A model generated the notes under the pieces. It did not search any database and was not told where the DNA came from. It was given only the letters and a program-made list of their open reading frames with translations. Positions 24,982 through 35,299 of a DNA stretch of 64,000 bases are shown piece by piece. Within the stretch, counting starts at the first letter, position 1. Each line of letters begins with the position of its first letter. This stretch comes from Bacillota bacterium (GTDB lineage Bacteria; Bacillota; Clostridia; DSM-8532). Position numbers and translations under genes: made by a program. The stretch covers positions 33,071-97,070 of the forward strand of contig JAKIML020000043.1 in NCBI GenBank assembly GCA_022702935.2. Direction: 5' to 3'.

Positions 24982-27426
24982 ATGAAGAATCAATTCATAG
25001 AGCTGCTTGCTCCGGCGGGCAGCTTTGAATCACTTAAGGCGGCAGTTGCCAATGGCGCCAATGCCGTTTATTTAGGCGGCGGAAGGTTCAATGCCAGAGT
25101 CAATGCAGGAAATTTTTCCGGGCAGGAGCTCGTGGCAGCCTTGGACTATGCCCATGAGCGGGGTGTGAAGGTTTACCTGACCCTCAATACCCTGCTAAAG
25201 AATGATGAACTTAATGAAGCGATGGAATTAGCGGCATTTGTCTCTCAACAGGGGGCAGATGCTGTTATTGTTCAGGACCTGGGTTTACTAAGACTTATCA
25301 AAGAAGCCCTTCCCGAGCTTCCTGTCCATGTGAGCACCCAGGCCACCGTCACCCAGAGTGCCTCTGTGAGGATGCTGGAGCAACTGGGTGCCAGCCGGGT
25401 GGTTTTGGCCCGGGAGCTTTCCCTGGAGGAAATTAAGACCATCCGCCAAGCCTGCCGGGCTGAGCTGGAGGTCTTTGTCCATGGCGCGCTCTGCGTCTGC
25501 TATTCGGGCCAGTGCCTCATGTCCAGCTTTATTGGCGGAAGGAGCGGCAACCGAGGCCTCTGTGCCCAGCCCTGCCGTCTTCCCTGGGCCCTGTCCCGAA
25601 ACGGTCAGAGCTTTGATAAGGAGGGCTATCTCTTAAGCCCTCGGGATCTTATGGCTCTTGATCTTTTGCCCCGGCTCAAAGAAGCGGGGGTCTCCTCCCT
25701 CAAGCTGGAAGGCCGTATGAAATCCCCCGAATACGTGGCCATTGTTACGGGCATTTACCGAAAGTACCTTGACCTTTTGGAGGAAAAGGGCGAAGCGGGC
25801 TTCAGAGTATCCGAGCAGGACAGGGAGCGGCTTTTACAGGCCTTTAATCGTGGGGGCTTTACCCAGCACTACCTTATAGGGGAAAAGAGCTACAATAGGC
25901 TTGTCTATACCCGGCATCCCAAGCACCAGGGCATCCTCATAGGCAAGGTTACCGGCAATCGGCCGCCCTATGTGCGGATAAGCCTGGACAAACCCCTAGC
26001 CATGGGGGACGGCCTGGAGATCATGGATGAAGCAAAAGGCACCCAAAGCCTTATTGTGACAGCCATTATGGAAGATAAGCACCATGTGCGGGAGGCTCAG
26101 GCAGGATCGTCCCCCTGGGTGGGAGATTTAAAAACCACCATCAAAGAGGGAAGTCTGGTCTATAAGACCCTTTCAAAGCCCCTTTTTGAAGAAGCCCGGC
26201 AAAGCTTTGAGCGGGGAGAAATGCGGCTTGTGCCCGTGGATATGGCCGTTACCCTTAAAATCGGCGAGCCCTTAAGGCTTCAGATTACCGATGACGAGGG
26301 CCATGCTGTAAGCCATAAGTCCGAGGTATTGGTGGAAAAGGCGCTTAAAAAGCCAATGACTGAGGAGCGTCTCAAGGAACAGCTTCAAAAGACAGGGGAC
26401 ACGCCCTATGGCTTAAGAACCCTTGATGTTTTCATGGACCCTGAAAGCACCGTTCCGGTATCGGCCATAAATGCCCTCAGACGAGAAGCCCTGGAGGCTC
26501 TGAAGGCACAAAGAATACAGGGCCATAAACGCCCCGGCCGGGAGATAGTCATACCTGATTCTCCCGCCCAGGCAGGATATTTCCCAGGAAAGCGCCTGTC
26601 CCTGACCGCATCCTTTGTGCAATACCCTTCATCGTTGGCCTTTCTCAACGGCAGGGTATCACGGGTTTACCTTCCCATAGGGCCTCGGGAGAGCCTTGAA
26701 CGGCTTGCCGAGGGCTATAGCGGAGAAATCTTTCTGTGGACACCCTCGGTTCTAAGAGACGAGGAATGGGATGAACTTATGACTGCCCTTATGGACCTGC
26801 AGGACTTATTCGTAGGGCTCACCTATGGCAGCCTGGGAACCTTAAGCCTGCTTAAGAAGGCGTTTCCCAATAAGCTTTTCTGTGCCGATCAGTCCATGAA
26901 TGTGTTTAACCGATATACGGCAGCGCTCCAGGCTCAGTCGGGCGCCGATATGGCCATACTTTCTCCCGAGTTGAGGCTTAACGAGCTTAAGGGCTTCGAG
27001 GCCGATTCGCCCCTGCTGGAGGCCTATGTCTATGGCCGGCTTCCGCTGATGACTATGGAACACTGTCCTTCGGCCGCAGAAACCGCCTGCTCGGGCCGAT
27101 GTGAAGCATGTAATAAGAATAAGGGCTATCTGAAAGACCGAAAGGGCGAGATCTTCCCCTTTGTGCGTGACCCCAGAACCAGGACCACACGCATATTCAA
27201 TGCCCATCCCATGTTCATGGACGATATGGCCGCTCTGAAAGAAACACCTATAAGCTATATCAAGCTGGCCTTTCTTCATGAGGATGAGGAAACCTTGGCG
27301 CAGATTGTGGACTATTACGCGGCTTTGGTGGATGATAAAGCGCCTTCCGACACTGTGACCGAGAGGATTAAGGACCTAAAGAGCCAGGGCTTTACCAAGG
27401 GCCACTGGTTCAGAGGGGTGGATTAA
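24982..27426 (+). CDS. U32 family peptidase/hydroxylase (RlhA-like, DUF3656)
   Basis: 814 residues. The N-terminal U32 TIM-barrel-like domain begins LLAPAGSFESLKAAVANGANAVYLG. The family signature EVFVHGALCVCYSGQCLMS lies near 163-181, with GLCAQPC near 190-196 giving Cys ligands for an Fe-S cluster. The DUF3656 region and the second half (YGRLPLMTMEHCP, CSGRCEAC) match the large form. Family members include RlhA (23S rRNA C2501 hydroxylation), so RNA modification is more likely than proteolysis. It is followed 4 bases later by the dut frame. Confidence 0.88.
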   Translation: MKNQFIELLAPAGSFESLKAAVANGANAVYLGGGRFNARVNAGNFSGQELVAALDYAHERGVKVYLTLNTLLKNDELNEAMELAAFVSQQGADAVIVQDLGLLRLIKEALPELPVHVSTQATVTQSASVRMLEQLGASRVVLARELSLEEIKTIRQACRAELEVFVHGALCVCYSGQCLMSSFIGGRSGNRGLCAQPCRLPWALSRNGQSFDKEGYLLSPRDLMALDLLPRLKEAGVSSLKLEGRMKSPEYVAIVTGIYRKYLDLLEEKGEAGFRVSEQDRERLLQAFNRGGFTQHYLIGEKSYNRLVYTRHPKHQGILIGKVTGNRPPYVRISLDKPLAMGDGLEIMDEAKGTQSLIVTAIMEDKHHVREAQAGSSPWVGDLKTTIKEGSLVYKTLSKPLFEEARQSFERGEMRLVPVDMAVTLKIGEPLRLQITDDEGHAVSHKSEVLVEKALKKPMTEERLKEQLQKTGDTPYGLRTLDVFMDPESTVPVSAINALRREALEALKAQRIQGHKRPGREIVIPDSPAQAGYFPGKRLSLTASFVQYPSSLAFLNGRVSRVYLPIGPRESLERLAEGYSGEIFLWTPSVLRDEEWDELMTALMDLQDLFVGLTYGSLGTLSLLKKAFPNKLFCADQSMNVFNRYTAALQAQSGADMAILSPELRLNELKGFEADSPLLEAYVYGRLPLMTMEHCPSAAETACSGRCEACNKNKGYLKDRKGEIFPFVRDPRTRTTRIFNAHPMFMDDMAALKETPISYIKLAFLHEDEETLAQIVDYYAALVDDKAPSDTVTERIKDLKSQGFTKGHWFRGVD

Positions 27427-27448
27427 CCTATTGAAAGTGAGTGAGAGC

Positions 27449-27940
27449 ATGGTAGATGTTTATGTAGAGATTCTGCGTGATGATGTGCAGCTTCCGGCCT
27501 ATGCCAATCCCTATGATGCGGGTATGGATGTGTGCGCGGCTGAGGATACCCTGATAAAACCCGAAGAGACGGTGATTGTTCCCACAGGGCTTAAGCTGGC
27601 TATTCCTGAGGGCTATGAGATACAGGTCCGCCCCAGGAGTGGCATTAGCTTCAGAACACCCTTACGCCTTCCCAACAGCCCCGGAACCATTGATGCAGGA
27701 TATCGGGACGAATTGGGCATCATCATGACCAATACCTCCAGAGAAGGGAGCGAGAACCCTTCCGAAGTCCTTTCGCTGGATACCAAAGGGAATAAGCAAG
27801 GGACCTATCTTATCAAAAAAGGTGAGCGCATTGCCCAATTGGTTCTGGCTCCCGTGCCCCGCATGAATCTGATCAAGGTTCAGTCGGTAAAGGATATTGG
27901 CTCCAACCGGGGCGGGGGCTTTGGCTCCACCGGTGTGTAA
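27449..27940 (+). CDS. dut: dUTP diphosphatase
   Basis: 163 residues from ATG 27449 (an in-frame TTG at 27431 is the alternative). Hydrolyses dUTP to dUMP. The five trimeric dUTPase motifs can be followed: DAGMDV, RPRSGIS, GTIDAGYRDELG (catalytic Asp), GERIAQLVL and RGGGFGSTG at the C-terminus. An insertion before motif 4 (ENPSEVLSLDTKGNKQG) makes it slightly longer than usual. Confidence 0.93.
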   Translation: MVDVYVEILRDDVQLPAYANPYDAGMDVCAAEDTLIKPEETVIVPTGLKLAIPEGYEIQVRPRSGISFRTPLRLPNSPGTIDAGYRDELGIIMTNTSREGSENPSEVLSLDTKGNKQGTYLIKKGERIAQLVLAPVPRMNLIKVQSVKDIGSNRGGGFGSTGV

Positions 27941-28047
27941 TATTCATGTGCCGTTATACATACCGGATAGTAAGGGAATGAGAAACACCAATATTCGGAT
28001 AAACTAGGCTATTATGCCGTAAACCCTATCATACGAGGAGGCCTATC

Positions 28048-29175
28048 ATGATTAATCAGCAACGCTTGGTGAATGAATTTTTAAGTCTTGTACGCATAGA
28101 CAGTCTGACCAAAAAGGAAAGGGACATGGCCGATGCCCTGCTGAAGAAGCTTGCCGACATGGGCTATGAGCCCTACGAGGACGAAACCGCCGGTAAGATC
28201 GGGGGCAATGCAGGCAATGTCATCTGCCGCATTAAGGGAGAACAAGGAAAGCCTGCCCTGCTTCTCATGGCCCATATGGACACGGTGGTGCCCGGGCTTA
28301 ACAAAAAAGCGGTGGTGGAAGGGGATATTATCCACACCGACGGAACCACTATTCTGGGCGGGGATGATGCCGCTGGCATCGCTGTTATTCTGGAGACCAT
28401 AAGATCGCTTAAGGAGGACGGCACGCCTTTTGGGGACATCACCATAGCCTTTACCGTGGCCGAGGAGGGCGGCCTTTTCGGGGCCAGAAACCTGGACCTT
28501 TCAAAAATTCCGGTGGATTATGCCTTTATTCTGGATGATGGCGGGCCCATAGGCTCAGTGGCTGTGAAGGCCCCCTATTACAACCGCTTCCAGGCCATCT
28601 TCAAGGGACGCGCTGCCCATGCGGGCATGGAGCCTGAGAAAGGTCTGAATGCCATTCTTCTGGCCTCGGAGGCCATCGCAAAGATGCCCCATCTTGGACG
28701 GATTGATGAGGAAAGCACCTCCAATATCGGTATCATTCAAGGGGGACAGGCTCGGAATATTGTCTGTGATACCTGTACTGTGGAAGGTGAAGTGCGTTCT
28801 ACCCAGGAAGAAAAGATTGAACGATTCACCAAGGAGATACTGGATTCCTTCCGGCAATCAGCCGAGGCCAGGGGCGGGAACGTTGATATTGAACTGGAAC
28901 GCATGTATCCGGGCTATCATATCAAGGAGGATGATCCCATTATACTGCTGCTCAAAGAGGCCTCCAGGCTATCAGGGATTCCGCTTCAGATGCATGCCAC
29001 GGGCGGGGGCAGCGACACCAATATCATCAATGGCCTGGGCATTCCCGCCGTTGATGTCAGTGTGGGCATGGAAAAGGTCCACAGCACCCAGGAGATGATC
29101 CTTATTTCCGATATGGTTAAGGCCTGCGAATTCCTGACCGCCATCATCAAGGCTGCTTATTCATATAATCGTTAA
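28048..29175 (+). CDS. M20 family peptidase, PepT-like
   Basis: 375 residues, zinc-dependent exopeptidase of the tripeptidase T type. Metal motifs: LMAHMDTVVPG near 74-84, GGDDAAGIA near 107-115, AEEGGLFGA near 139-147, and the late His in EKVHSTQEMI. The lid domain contains RAAHAGMEPEKG. AGGAGG precedes the ATG. The last 29 bases overlap the convergent gene at 29147. Confidence 0.9.
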   Translation: MINQQRLVNEFLSLVRIDSLTKKERDMADALLKKLADMGYEPYEDETAGKIGGNAGNVICRIKGEQGKPALLLMAHMDTVVPGLNKKAVVEGDIIHTDGTTILGGDDAAGIAVILETIRSLKEDGTPFGDITIAFTVAEEGGLFGARNLDLSKIPVDYAFILDDGGPIGSVAVKAPYYNRFQAIFKGRAAHAGMEPEKGLNAILLASEAIAKMPHLGRIDEESTSNIGIIQGGQARNIVCDTCTVEGEVRSTQEEKIERFTKEILDSFRQSAEARGGNVDIELERMYPGYHIKEDDPIILLLKEASRLSGIPLQMHATGGGSDTNIINGLGIPAVDVSVGMEKVHSTQEMILISDMVKACEFLTAIIKAAYSYNR

Positions 29176-30085
29176 TGATTCTCTGAATATTGGCATCCTT
29201 AATATGGATGGCAATTTGGATGCGTCGGTTTTTGGCTTTTGCCGCTTCATTGACCTCTTTGACCAAGGGTCTGAATTCTGAGAACCCCGAGGCTTGAAAG
29301 AAACTGCCATAGTTCTTTTCAAGAACGGGGTTTTCCTGCATCATGGCGGTGATGACTGCAATGGCTCTTTCACAGGAGAGAAAGTAATTGTTTTCGTAGG
29401 TGTCATCGGAGTCGGCATACCCCGAAATGGTGATGGAATCAATGTTTTCTCTCACCGAGGGCTTGGACAGGATATTTTCAAAGGCCAGTGCAAACTGCCG
29501 GAGCATGGCCCGCCCCGAAGGCGAAATCTCGCTGGAACCCTTGGCGAAAAGCAGGCTGCTTTGTATGACCAGATTGGCCTTATCGTCGATGGTCACCAGG
29601 GATTCACTGCTTGTGGAAAGGGTTTTGGCCAACTCGGCTTCTATGGAGGCCTTGACCTCTTTGAGCAGACTCAGCCGCAGTACCGAGATTTCCTCAAGCT
29701 TGCCCTTGACCTCGGCCAGCTCCTGCTCTTTGAGATAGAGTGCCTGCTGGTCCTGGGAAAGCTGTCCCTCCAGTTGATTGATTCGTGCCTCCCGCTCATT
29801 CAGAGAGGCTTCAAGCTCTGCCAGGGTTTGGGATTTTTCCCGGAGCTCCTCCTGGGCACGGCTTAAGTCCTGATGGGTCATACTAAGCTGGCTCTGCTGC
29901 CGGGTCAACTGGTTTTTGGCCTGATTAAGCTTGGCATCATAGGTCTGGAAGGAGAAAATCTGCTTAATCAGAAGGATGACAATAAAGAAGAACAGCACGA
30001 AAACAAGTGAGGACATGACATCGGTGAAGGATGGCCAATAATGCTCCTCTTCATGGGATTGACGGGTCTTTGTCACAGCCTTCAT
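29147..30085 (-). CDS. MotB/OmpA-type stator subunit, ZorB-like
   Basis: 312 residues. A short cytoplasmic N-terminus is followed by one membrane helix, WPSFTDVMSSLVFVLFFFIV near 17-36, carrying an Asp in the place used for ion conduction in MotB/ZorB. A ~110-residue coiled coil (LNQAKNQLTRQQSQ onward) comes next. The C-terminal OmpA peptidoglycan-binding domain contains ITISGYADSDDTYENN and AKNRRIQIAI. Its ATG overlaps the stop of the preceding MotA-like gene (ATGA), so the two are coupled. No Zorya effector gene is adjacent. Confidence 0.82.
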   Translation of the reverse strand: MKAVTKTRQSHEEEHYWPSFTDVMSSLVFVLFFFIVILLIKQIFSFQTYDAKLNQAKNQLTRQQSQLSMTHQDLSRAQEELREKSQTLAELEASLNEREARINQLEGQLSQDQQALYLKEQELAEVKGKLEEISVLRLSLLKEVKASIEAELAKTLSTSSESLVTIDDKANLVIQSSLLFAKGSSEISPSGRAMLRQFALAFENILSKPSVRENIDSITISGYADSDDTYENNYFLSCERAIAVITAMMQENPVLEKNYGSFFQASGFSEFRPLVKEVNEAAKAKNRRIQIAIHIKDANIQRIINDYMNKQP

Positions 30086-31188
30086 TTAGGCTCCCTCCAT
30101 CTCTCGATTCTGGCAACCGCCGCTTCACTGTAATTCAAAAGCTTGTCGGGTATCTCATTGACCACCTTTAAGAAAAGCTTTCGATCCAGGGTGGATTCGT
30201 CCAGCTTTTGATTGAGCTCTGTAAAGAGCTTGCCCATGCCCTCCATGCGCCTGTTCTCCTGCCTGATTTCATGCACCAGGGACTTAAGCTCCTCGGAGCA
30301 GCCCGAAAGGTGTGTCTGTATCTGGCCGAAGGCTTCGGTCTGCCCAGTGATGGACTGGCATAGGGCCGTCACACTGGCCTGGGCCTGATGGATGTTCTGC
30401 CCGAATCCCTGATTAAATTCCCTAAGGGATTCAAGTTCATGCCGGAGATCCTTAACCGTACGGTCAAAGAGGGTCAGAGAATCGCTTAAGAAGGTGGTCA
30501 GGATGTTCATCTCATCCTTTCGGTCAAGACTGTCCTTAAGCTTGTCCTCCATGGATTCACCGGCCAGCTTGATATCCAGGTATTCCTCAAGCTGTGTGAC
30601 AAAAAGCTTTTTAGCCTGTCCCGAATTGAAGAAGGTCATGGCCAGGGTAAAGAGAATGGAAAAGCCCGTTCCTAAAAGACTTGTGATAAAGGCCACCGAC
30701 ATGCCCTGGAAGGAGGCAAACAGTATTTGAAAGGTACTAGCTCCGGTGTCCAAAAGCATATTCTCGGCACCGGTTTCCGAGAGTGTGCTTCCTACATTGC
30801 TGATGGCCGATGTCAGCCCCAAAAAGGTTCCGAAAAGGCCTGTTGTGATGAGAAGACTATTGACCTTCTTTAAGAAGCTTTCGCCTGTTACGCAAAACTT
30901 GAGGTAGGCTTCCATGGCCATGTCCATAATGGCATTGGTATTGATGGCGTCAATGCTGCTTTTAAGGCCGTCCTTATACTCCTCGGTCACCCATTGGAGC
31001 ATTTCCGACTGAAACTCCTTGATTTCTCCGGCGCAGAAGGCGGCAAGCTCCTCTGAGAGGGAGAGATAACGCCTGCGTATCAGGATATTGACATAGAATC
31101 CGCTGATAAAAAGAAGGATAATGATTCCGGTGACTGCCGAACCCACAAAACCCATTCTTTGATAGAGCTCCACAAGGCCATTGAACAT
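30082..31188 (-). CDS. MotA/TolQ/ExbB-type proton channel subunit, ZorA-like
   Basis: 368 residues from ATG 31188 (GAGGTGA upstream); a GTG at 31209 is unlikely. Membrane helices lie near 15-37, near 110 and near 160. The channel region TTGLFGTFLGLTSAI and FQGMSVAFITSLLGTGFSILF match the MotA/TolQ/ExbB fold. A long helical cytoplasmic tail (~180 residues from DIKLAGES) is ZorA-like. With the next gene it should form an energised complex that spans the membrane and binds peptidoglycan. Confidence 0.82.
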   Translation of the reverse strand: MFNGLVELYQRMGFVGSAVTGIIILLFISGFYVNILIRRRYLSLSEELAAFCAGEIKEFQSEMLQWVTEEYKDGLKSSIDAINTNAIMDMAMEAYLKFCVTGESFLKKVNSLLITTGLFGTFLGLTSAISNVGSTLSETGAENMLLDTGASTFQILFASFQGMSVAFITSLLGTGFSILFTLAMTFFNSGQAKKLFVTQLEEYLDIKLAGESMEDKLKDSLDRKDEMNILTTFLSDSLTLFDRTVKDLRHELESLREFNQGFGQNIHQAQASVTALCQSITGQTEAFGQIQTHLSGCSEELKSLVHEIRQENRRMEGMGKLFTELNQKLDESTLDRKLFLKVVNEIPDKLLNYSEAAVARIERWREPK

Positions 31189-31309
31189 CTTTCTCACCTC
31201 GTATATCACTATTTCTCTTTAGGTGTACAAGCTATTATATGCGCGTAACATCAGGATAGAATTATTGCTTAAACGAAGGAATCCGACCGGTTATAAACAG
31301 ACGGTTCTC

Positions 31310-31338
31310 TTGACAAAAGAAGAATATGGAAATATAAT
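31310..31338 (+). promoter_or_regulatory. Perfect consensus sigma-A promoter
   Basis: TTGACA (31310-31315), 17 bp, TATAAT (31333-31338). It is the only exact-consensus promoter seen in the window. Confidence 0.93.
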
Positions 31339-31369
31339 TACATATGAACAAATGTTCATATGTAATTAT
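31334..31369 (+). promoter_or_regulatory. ArsR/SmtB-type operator palindrome
   Basis: Two perfect 17-bp arms, 31334-31350 and 31353-31369, separated by AA. The core ATATGAACA-AA-TGTTCATAT has the 12-2-12 dyad form bound by ArsR/SmtB metal sensors. It overlaps the -10 and the start of transcription, so it should repress. No ArsR gene lies in the window. Confidence 0.8.
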
Positions 31370-31384
31370 GAAGGAGGCAAGGGC

Positions 31385-32038
31385 ATGGGCATCTACAGGA
31401 ATTATATCTATCCGTCCATCATAGAGGCTTTGCTTTCAAGGCCTTCTGTTATGGCTCAAAGAAAGGATCTCCTGCGCCACGCCAGGGGAGAGATTCTGGA
31501 GATAGGCTTTGGGACGGGGTTGAATCTGTCCTGTTATCCTGAAGGAGTTAAAAGGATTACCATAGTGGAAAGCAATCAGGGAATGAATCAGAAGGCCGCC
31601 AAACGGGTTGCCCAATCCAATATCCAGGTGGACTGCCGGCTCCTGAATGCGGAGTCCCTGCCCTTTGAGGACGGGAGCTTCGATACAGTGGTCAGCGCCT
31701 TTACCTTCTGCAGCATTAAGGAGGTTGACAAGGCCCTCAGAGAGATTTATCGGGTCCTTAAGCCTGACGGCCAGCTTTTGTTCCTGGAACATGGCTTAAG
31801 CCCCCATAAAGGGGAGTGCTTCTTTCAGAATGTCTTAAACCCTGTCTATAGGATTTTTTCAGATGGTTGCCATCTTAACAGGGATGTGGAGGATATGATT
31901 AAGAGAAACGGCTTTAATATCACATGGATGGAACAGTTTTATGACAGGCAGATGATTAAGCTGGCCGATTATCTGAGTAAAGGGATGGCGCTGAAAAATG
32001 TGAACAAATGGGGAATTGGTCAGAGAGGTATTACATAA
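31385..32038 (+). CDS. Class I SAM-dependent methyltransferase under a repressible promoter
   Basis: 217 residues from ATG 31385, with AAGGAGG 8 nt upstream. Upstream in-frame codons lie in the promoter. SAM motif ILEIGFGTGLNLSCYP near 37-52, VESNQGMNQKA and DTVVSAFTFCSIKEVDKAL are typical of UbiE/Methyltransf_11 enzymes. The C-terminus resembles phospholipid or small-molecule methyltransferases. No ArsM-type Cys triad is evident. The operator suggests induction by a metal or related ligand. Confidence 0.85.
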   Translation: MGIYRNYIYPSIIEALLSRPSVMAQRKDLLRHARGEILEIGFGTGLNLSCYPEGVKRITIVESNQGMNQKAAKRVAQSNIQVDCRLLNAESLPFEDGSFDTVVSAFTFCSIKEVDKALREIYRVLKPDGQLLFLEHGLSPHKGECFFQNVLNPVYRIFSDGCHLNRDVEDMIKRNGFNITWMEQFYDRQMIKLADYLSKGMALKNVNKWGIGQRGIT

Positions 32039-32085
32039 GGTTAAAGCCAAAACCAGGGAGCACAGAAACAGAAGGATAAGCCAAT

Positions 32086-32142
32086 AAAAAACCGACCTCC
32101 ATAAGTCAGACCATTGTCCAACTTTTGGGGGTCGGTGTTTTT
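32086..32142. terminator. Bidirectional terminator between the methyltransferase and gdhA
   Basis: ACCGACCTCC (32091-32100) pairs with GGGGGTCGGT (32127-32136) around a 26-nt loop, with A and T runs on the two outer sides. Confidence 0.75.
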
Positions 32143-32178
32143 ATCATTATTCTCTTAGGCCAGGCTTTTAACGATGAA

Positions 32179-33558
<1,380 letters not shown>

Positions 33559-33761
33559 TTAAACCATGGTCAAAAAACATGGCTAAAAAATGCAATAAAA
33601 AAAGCCATCACTTGCAAATAAATGCTAAGAAAAGAACGTAAAAACAGTCCGTGAAAGCTTCCAAATCCACTACCCCATTGCAGCAGAATACATGTCCGTA
33701 TGAACACCATATATTAACTTTGCGGGCCAGATGAATATGAAAAACAGGCCGGACAGGGTAC

Positions 33762-33790
33762 ATTATATCAGAAGTTCTTGGAAAATGCAA
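33762..33790 (-). promoter_or_regulatory. Sigma-A promoter of gdhA
   Basis: Minus strand TTGCAT (33785-33790), 17 bp, TATAAT (33762-33767). Transcription would start near 33755. The leader 33517-33755 has no gene; it holds short repeats (ATGGCT...AGCCAT) and T-rich runs, without a recognised riboswitch. Confidence 0.78.
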
Positions 33791-33852
33791 GAAGCGATTT
33801 TAAAAGTTGCAAAAAATATGATAAATATTTGATAAAAAAGGCGATATCCCTC

Positions 33853-33899
33853 CAAAAGAAAAAGGTTCTCCATGCCGTTTATTGCACGGAGAACCTTTT
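33853..33899 (-). terminator. Terminator after nfnB
   Basis: Minus strand: AAAAGGTTCTCC (complement of 33888-33899) pairs with GGAGAACCTTTT (complement of 33860-33871), then TTCTTTTGG. 12 bp perfect. Confidence 0.85.
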
Positions 33900-33907
33900 G
33901 ATGAACA

Positions 33908-35299
33908 TTATCCTTTGGACTTGATGTATTCGTCAATGGCCTTGGCTGCCGCTTTACCAGCGCCCATAGCCAAAATGACAGTGGCTGCGCCCGTCACGGC
34001 ATCACCGCCGGCAAAGACCCCTTCCTTGCTGGTCTGCCCTGTCTGCTCGTCAGCCACAATACAGCCCCATTGATTGGTTTCAAGATCGGGTGTGGTGCCG
34101 CGGATCAGGGGGTTGGGGGAGGTGCCAATGGAGATGATGACCGTATCCACCTCCAGAATATGCTGGCTGCCCTCCTTGACCACGGGGCGGCGTCTTCCCG
34201 AGGCATCGGGCTCACCCAGCTCCATCTCCACACATTCCAGGCCTGTGACCCAGCCGTTCTCATCCCCAAGTATGCGAATGGGATTGGTGAGGAACTTGAA
34301 GATGATGCCCTCTTCCTTGGCATGGTGAATCTCTTCAAGGCGGGCGGGCAGCTCCTTTTCAGAGCGTCGATAAACGATGTATACCTTGTCGGCGCCCAGC
34401 CTTATGGCGCTTCTTGCTGCGTCCATGGCCACGTTTCCGCCGCCCACCACGGCCACTGTTTTGCCGCGCTTGATGGGGGTATCGGCATCGTTTTTGTAGG
34501 CCTTCATCAGGTTGATTCGGGTTAAGAATTCATTGGCTGAGTACACGCCGTTGAGGTTTTCGCCCGGGATATTCATAAAGTTGGGAAGTCCTGCACCCGA
34601 TCCGATAAAGACGGCCGAGTACCCTTCCTGGAATAACTCGTCAATGGTAAAGGTTTTACCAATGACCATATTGGTTCGGATCTCCACGCCCTGAGCCAAA
34701 AGGCCGTCGATTTCCTTTTGAACCAGCGCCTTGGGCAGCCTGAATTCAGGGATGCCATAGACCAAAACGCCGCCGGCGGTATGGAAGGCTTCAAATATGG
34801 TCACGTCATAACCCATCTTTATAAGATCTCCGGCACAGGAAAGGCCCGATGGCCCTGAGCCGATAACGGCCACTTTCTTTCCATTACGCGGGGTCTTTTC
34901 ATAAGTCTTTTCAAGATGTTTCATAGCCCAGTCGGCGGCAAAACGTTCCAGACGGCCAATGGCCACCGGCTCACCCTTGATGCCCCGGACACAGCGCTGT
35001 TCGCACTGGGTCTCCTGGGGACAGACGCGCCCGCATACCGCGGGAAGGCTGTTGGTCTGTATAATGGTCTCATAGGCCTCGGCGAATTTGCCCTCGGCAA
35101 TGAGGCTGATAAACTCGGGGATCTGCACATTGACGGGGCATCCTGCGATGCAGGGCTTATGCTTGCAGTTGAGACACCGCTTGGCTTCCTCAATGGCCAT
35201 TTCCTCGGTATAGCCCAGGGCCACCTCATCAAAATTCTTGTTGCGCACCTGGGGGTCCTGCTCGGGAATGGGGACCTTTTTCAAAGACATATTAGGCAT
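33908..35299 (-). CDS. nfnB: NfnAB large subunit (GltD-like flavoprotein)
   Basis: 463 residues from ATG 35299 (GGAGGG 8 nt upstream). The frame extends further upstream only through nfnA's coding sequence. Two N-terminal [4Fe-4S] Cys groups are CLNCKHKPCIAGCP near 39-52 and CGRVCPQETQCEQRC near 84-98. FAD site VIGSGPSGLSCAGDL and NADPH site VVGGGNVAMDAARSA follow. It is alone with nfnA and lacks the glutamate synthase large subunit, which favours the electron-bifurcating NADH-dependent ferredoxin:NADP oxidoreductase over glutamate synthase. Its start overlaps the nfnA stop. Confidence 0.88.
   Translation of the reverse strand: MPNMSLKKVPIPEQDPQVRNKNFDEVALGYTEEMAIEEAKRCLNCKHKPCIAGCPVNVQIPEFISLIAEGKFAEAYETIIQTNSLPAVCGRVCPQETQCEQRCVRGIKGEPVAIGRLERFAADWAMKHLEKTYEKTPRNGKKVAVIGSGPSGLSCAGDLIKMGYDVTIFEAFHTAGGVLVYGIPEFRLPKALVQKEIDGLLAQGVEIRTNMVIGKTFTIDELFQEGYSAVFIGSGAGLPNFMNIPGENLNGVYSANEFLTRINLMKAYKNDADTPIKRGKTVAVVGGGNVAMDAARSAIRLGADKVYIVYRRSEKELPARLEEIHHAKEEGIIFKFLTNPIRILGDENGWVTGLECVEMELGEPDASGRRRPVVKEGSQHILEVDTVIISIGTSPNPLIRGTTPDLETNQWGCIVADEQTGQTSKEGVFAGGDAVTGAATVILAMGAGKAAAKAIDEYIKSKG

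Noticed and set aside
29147..31188. Complete Zorya defence system
   Set aside because: Only ZorA- and ZorB-like genes are present. The neighbours are an M20 peptidase and a methyltransferase, not ZorC, D or E.
33908..35299. Glutamate synthase small subunit
   Set aside because: Similarity is real, but no large subunit gene is present and the adjacent gene is an NfnA homologue, so NfnB fits better.
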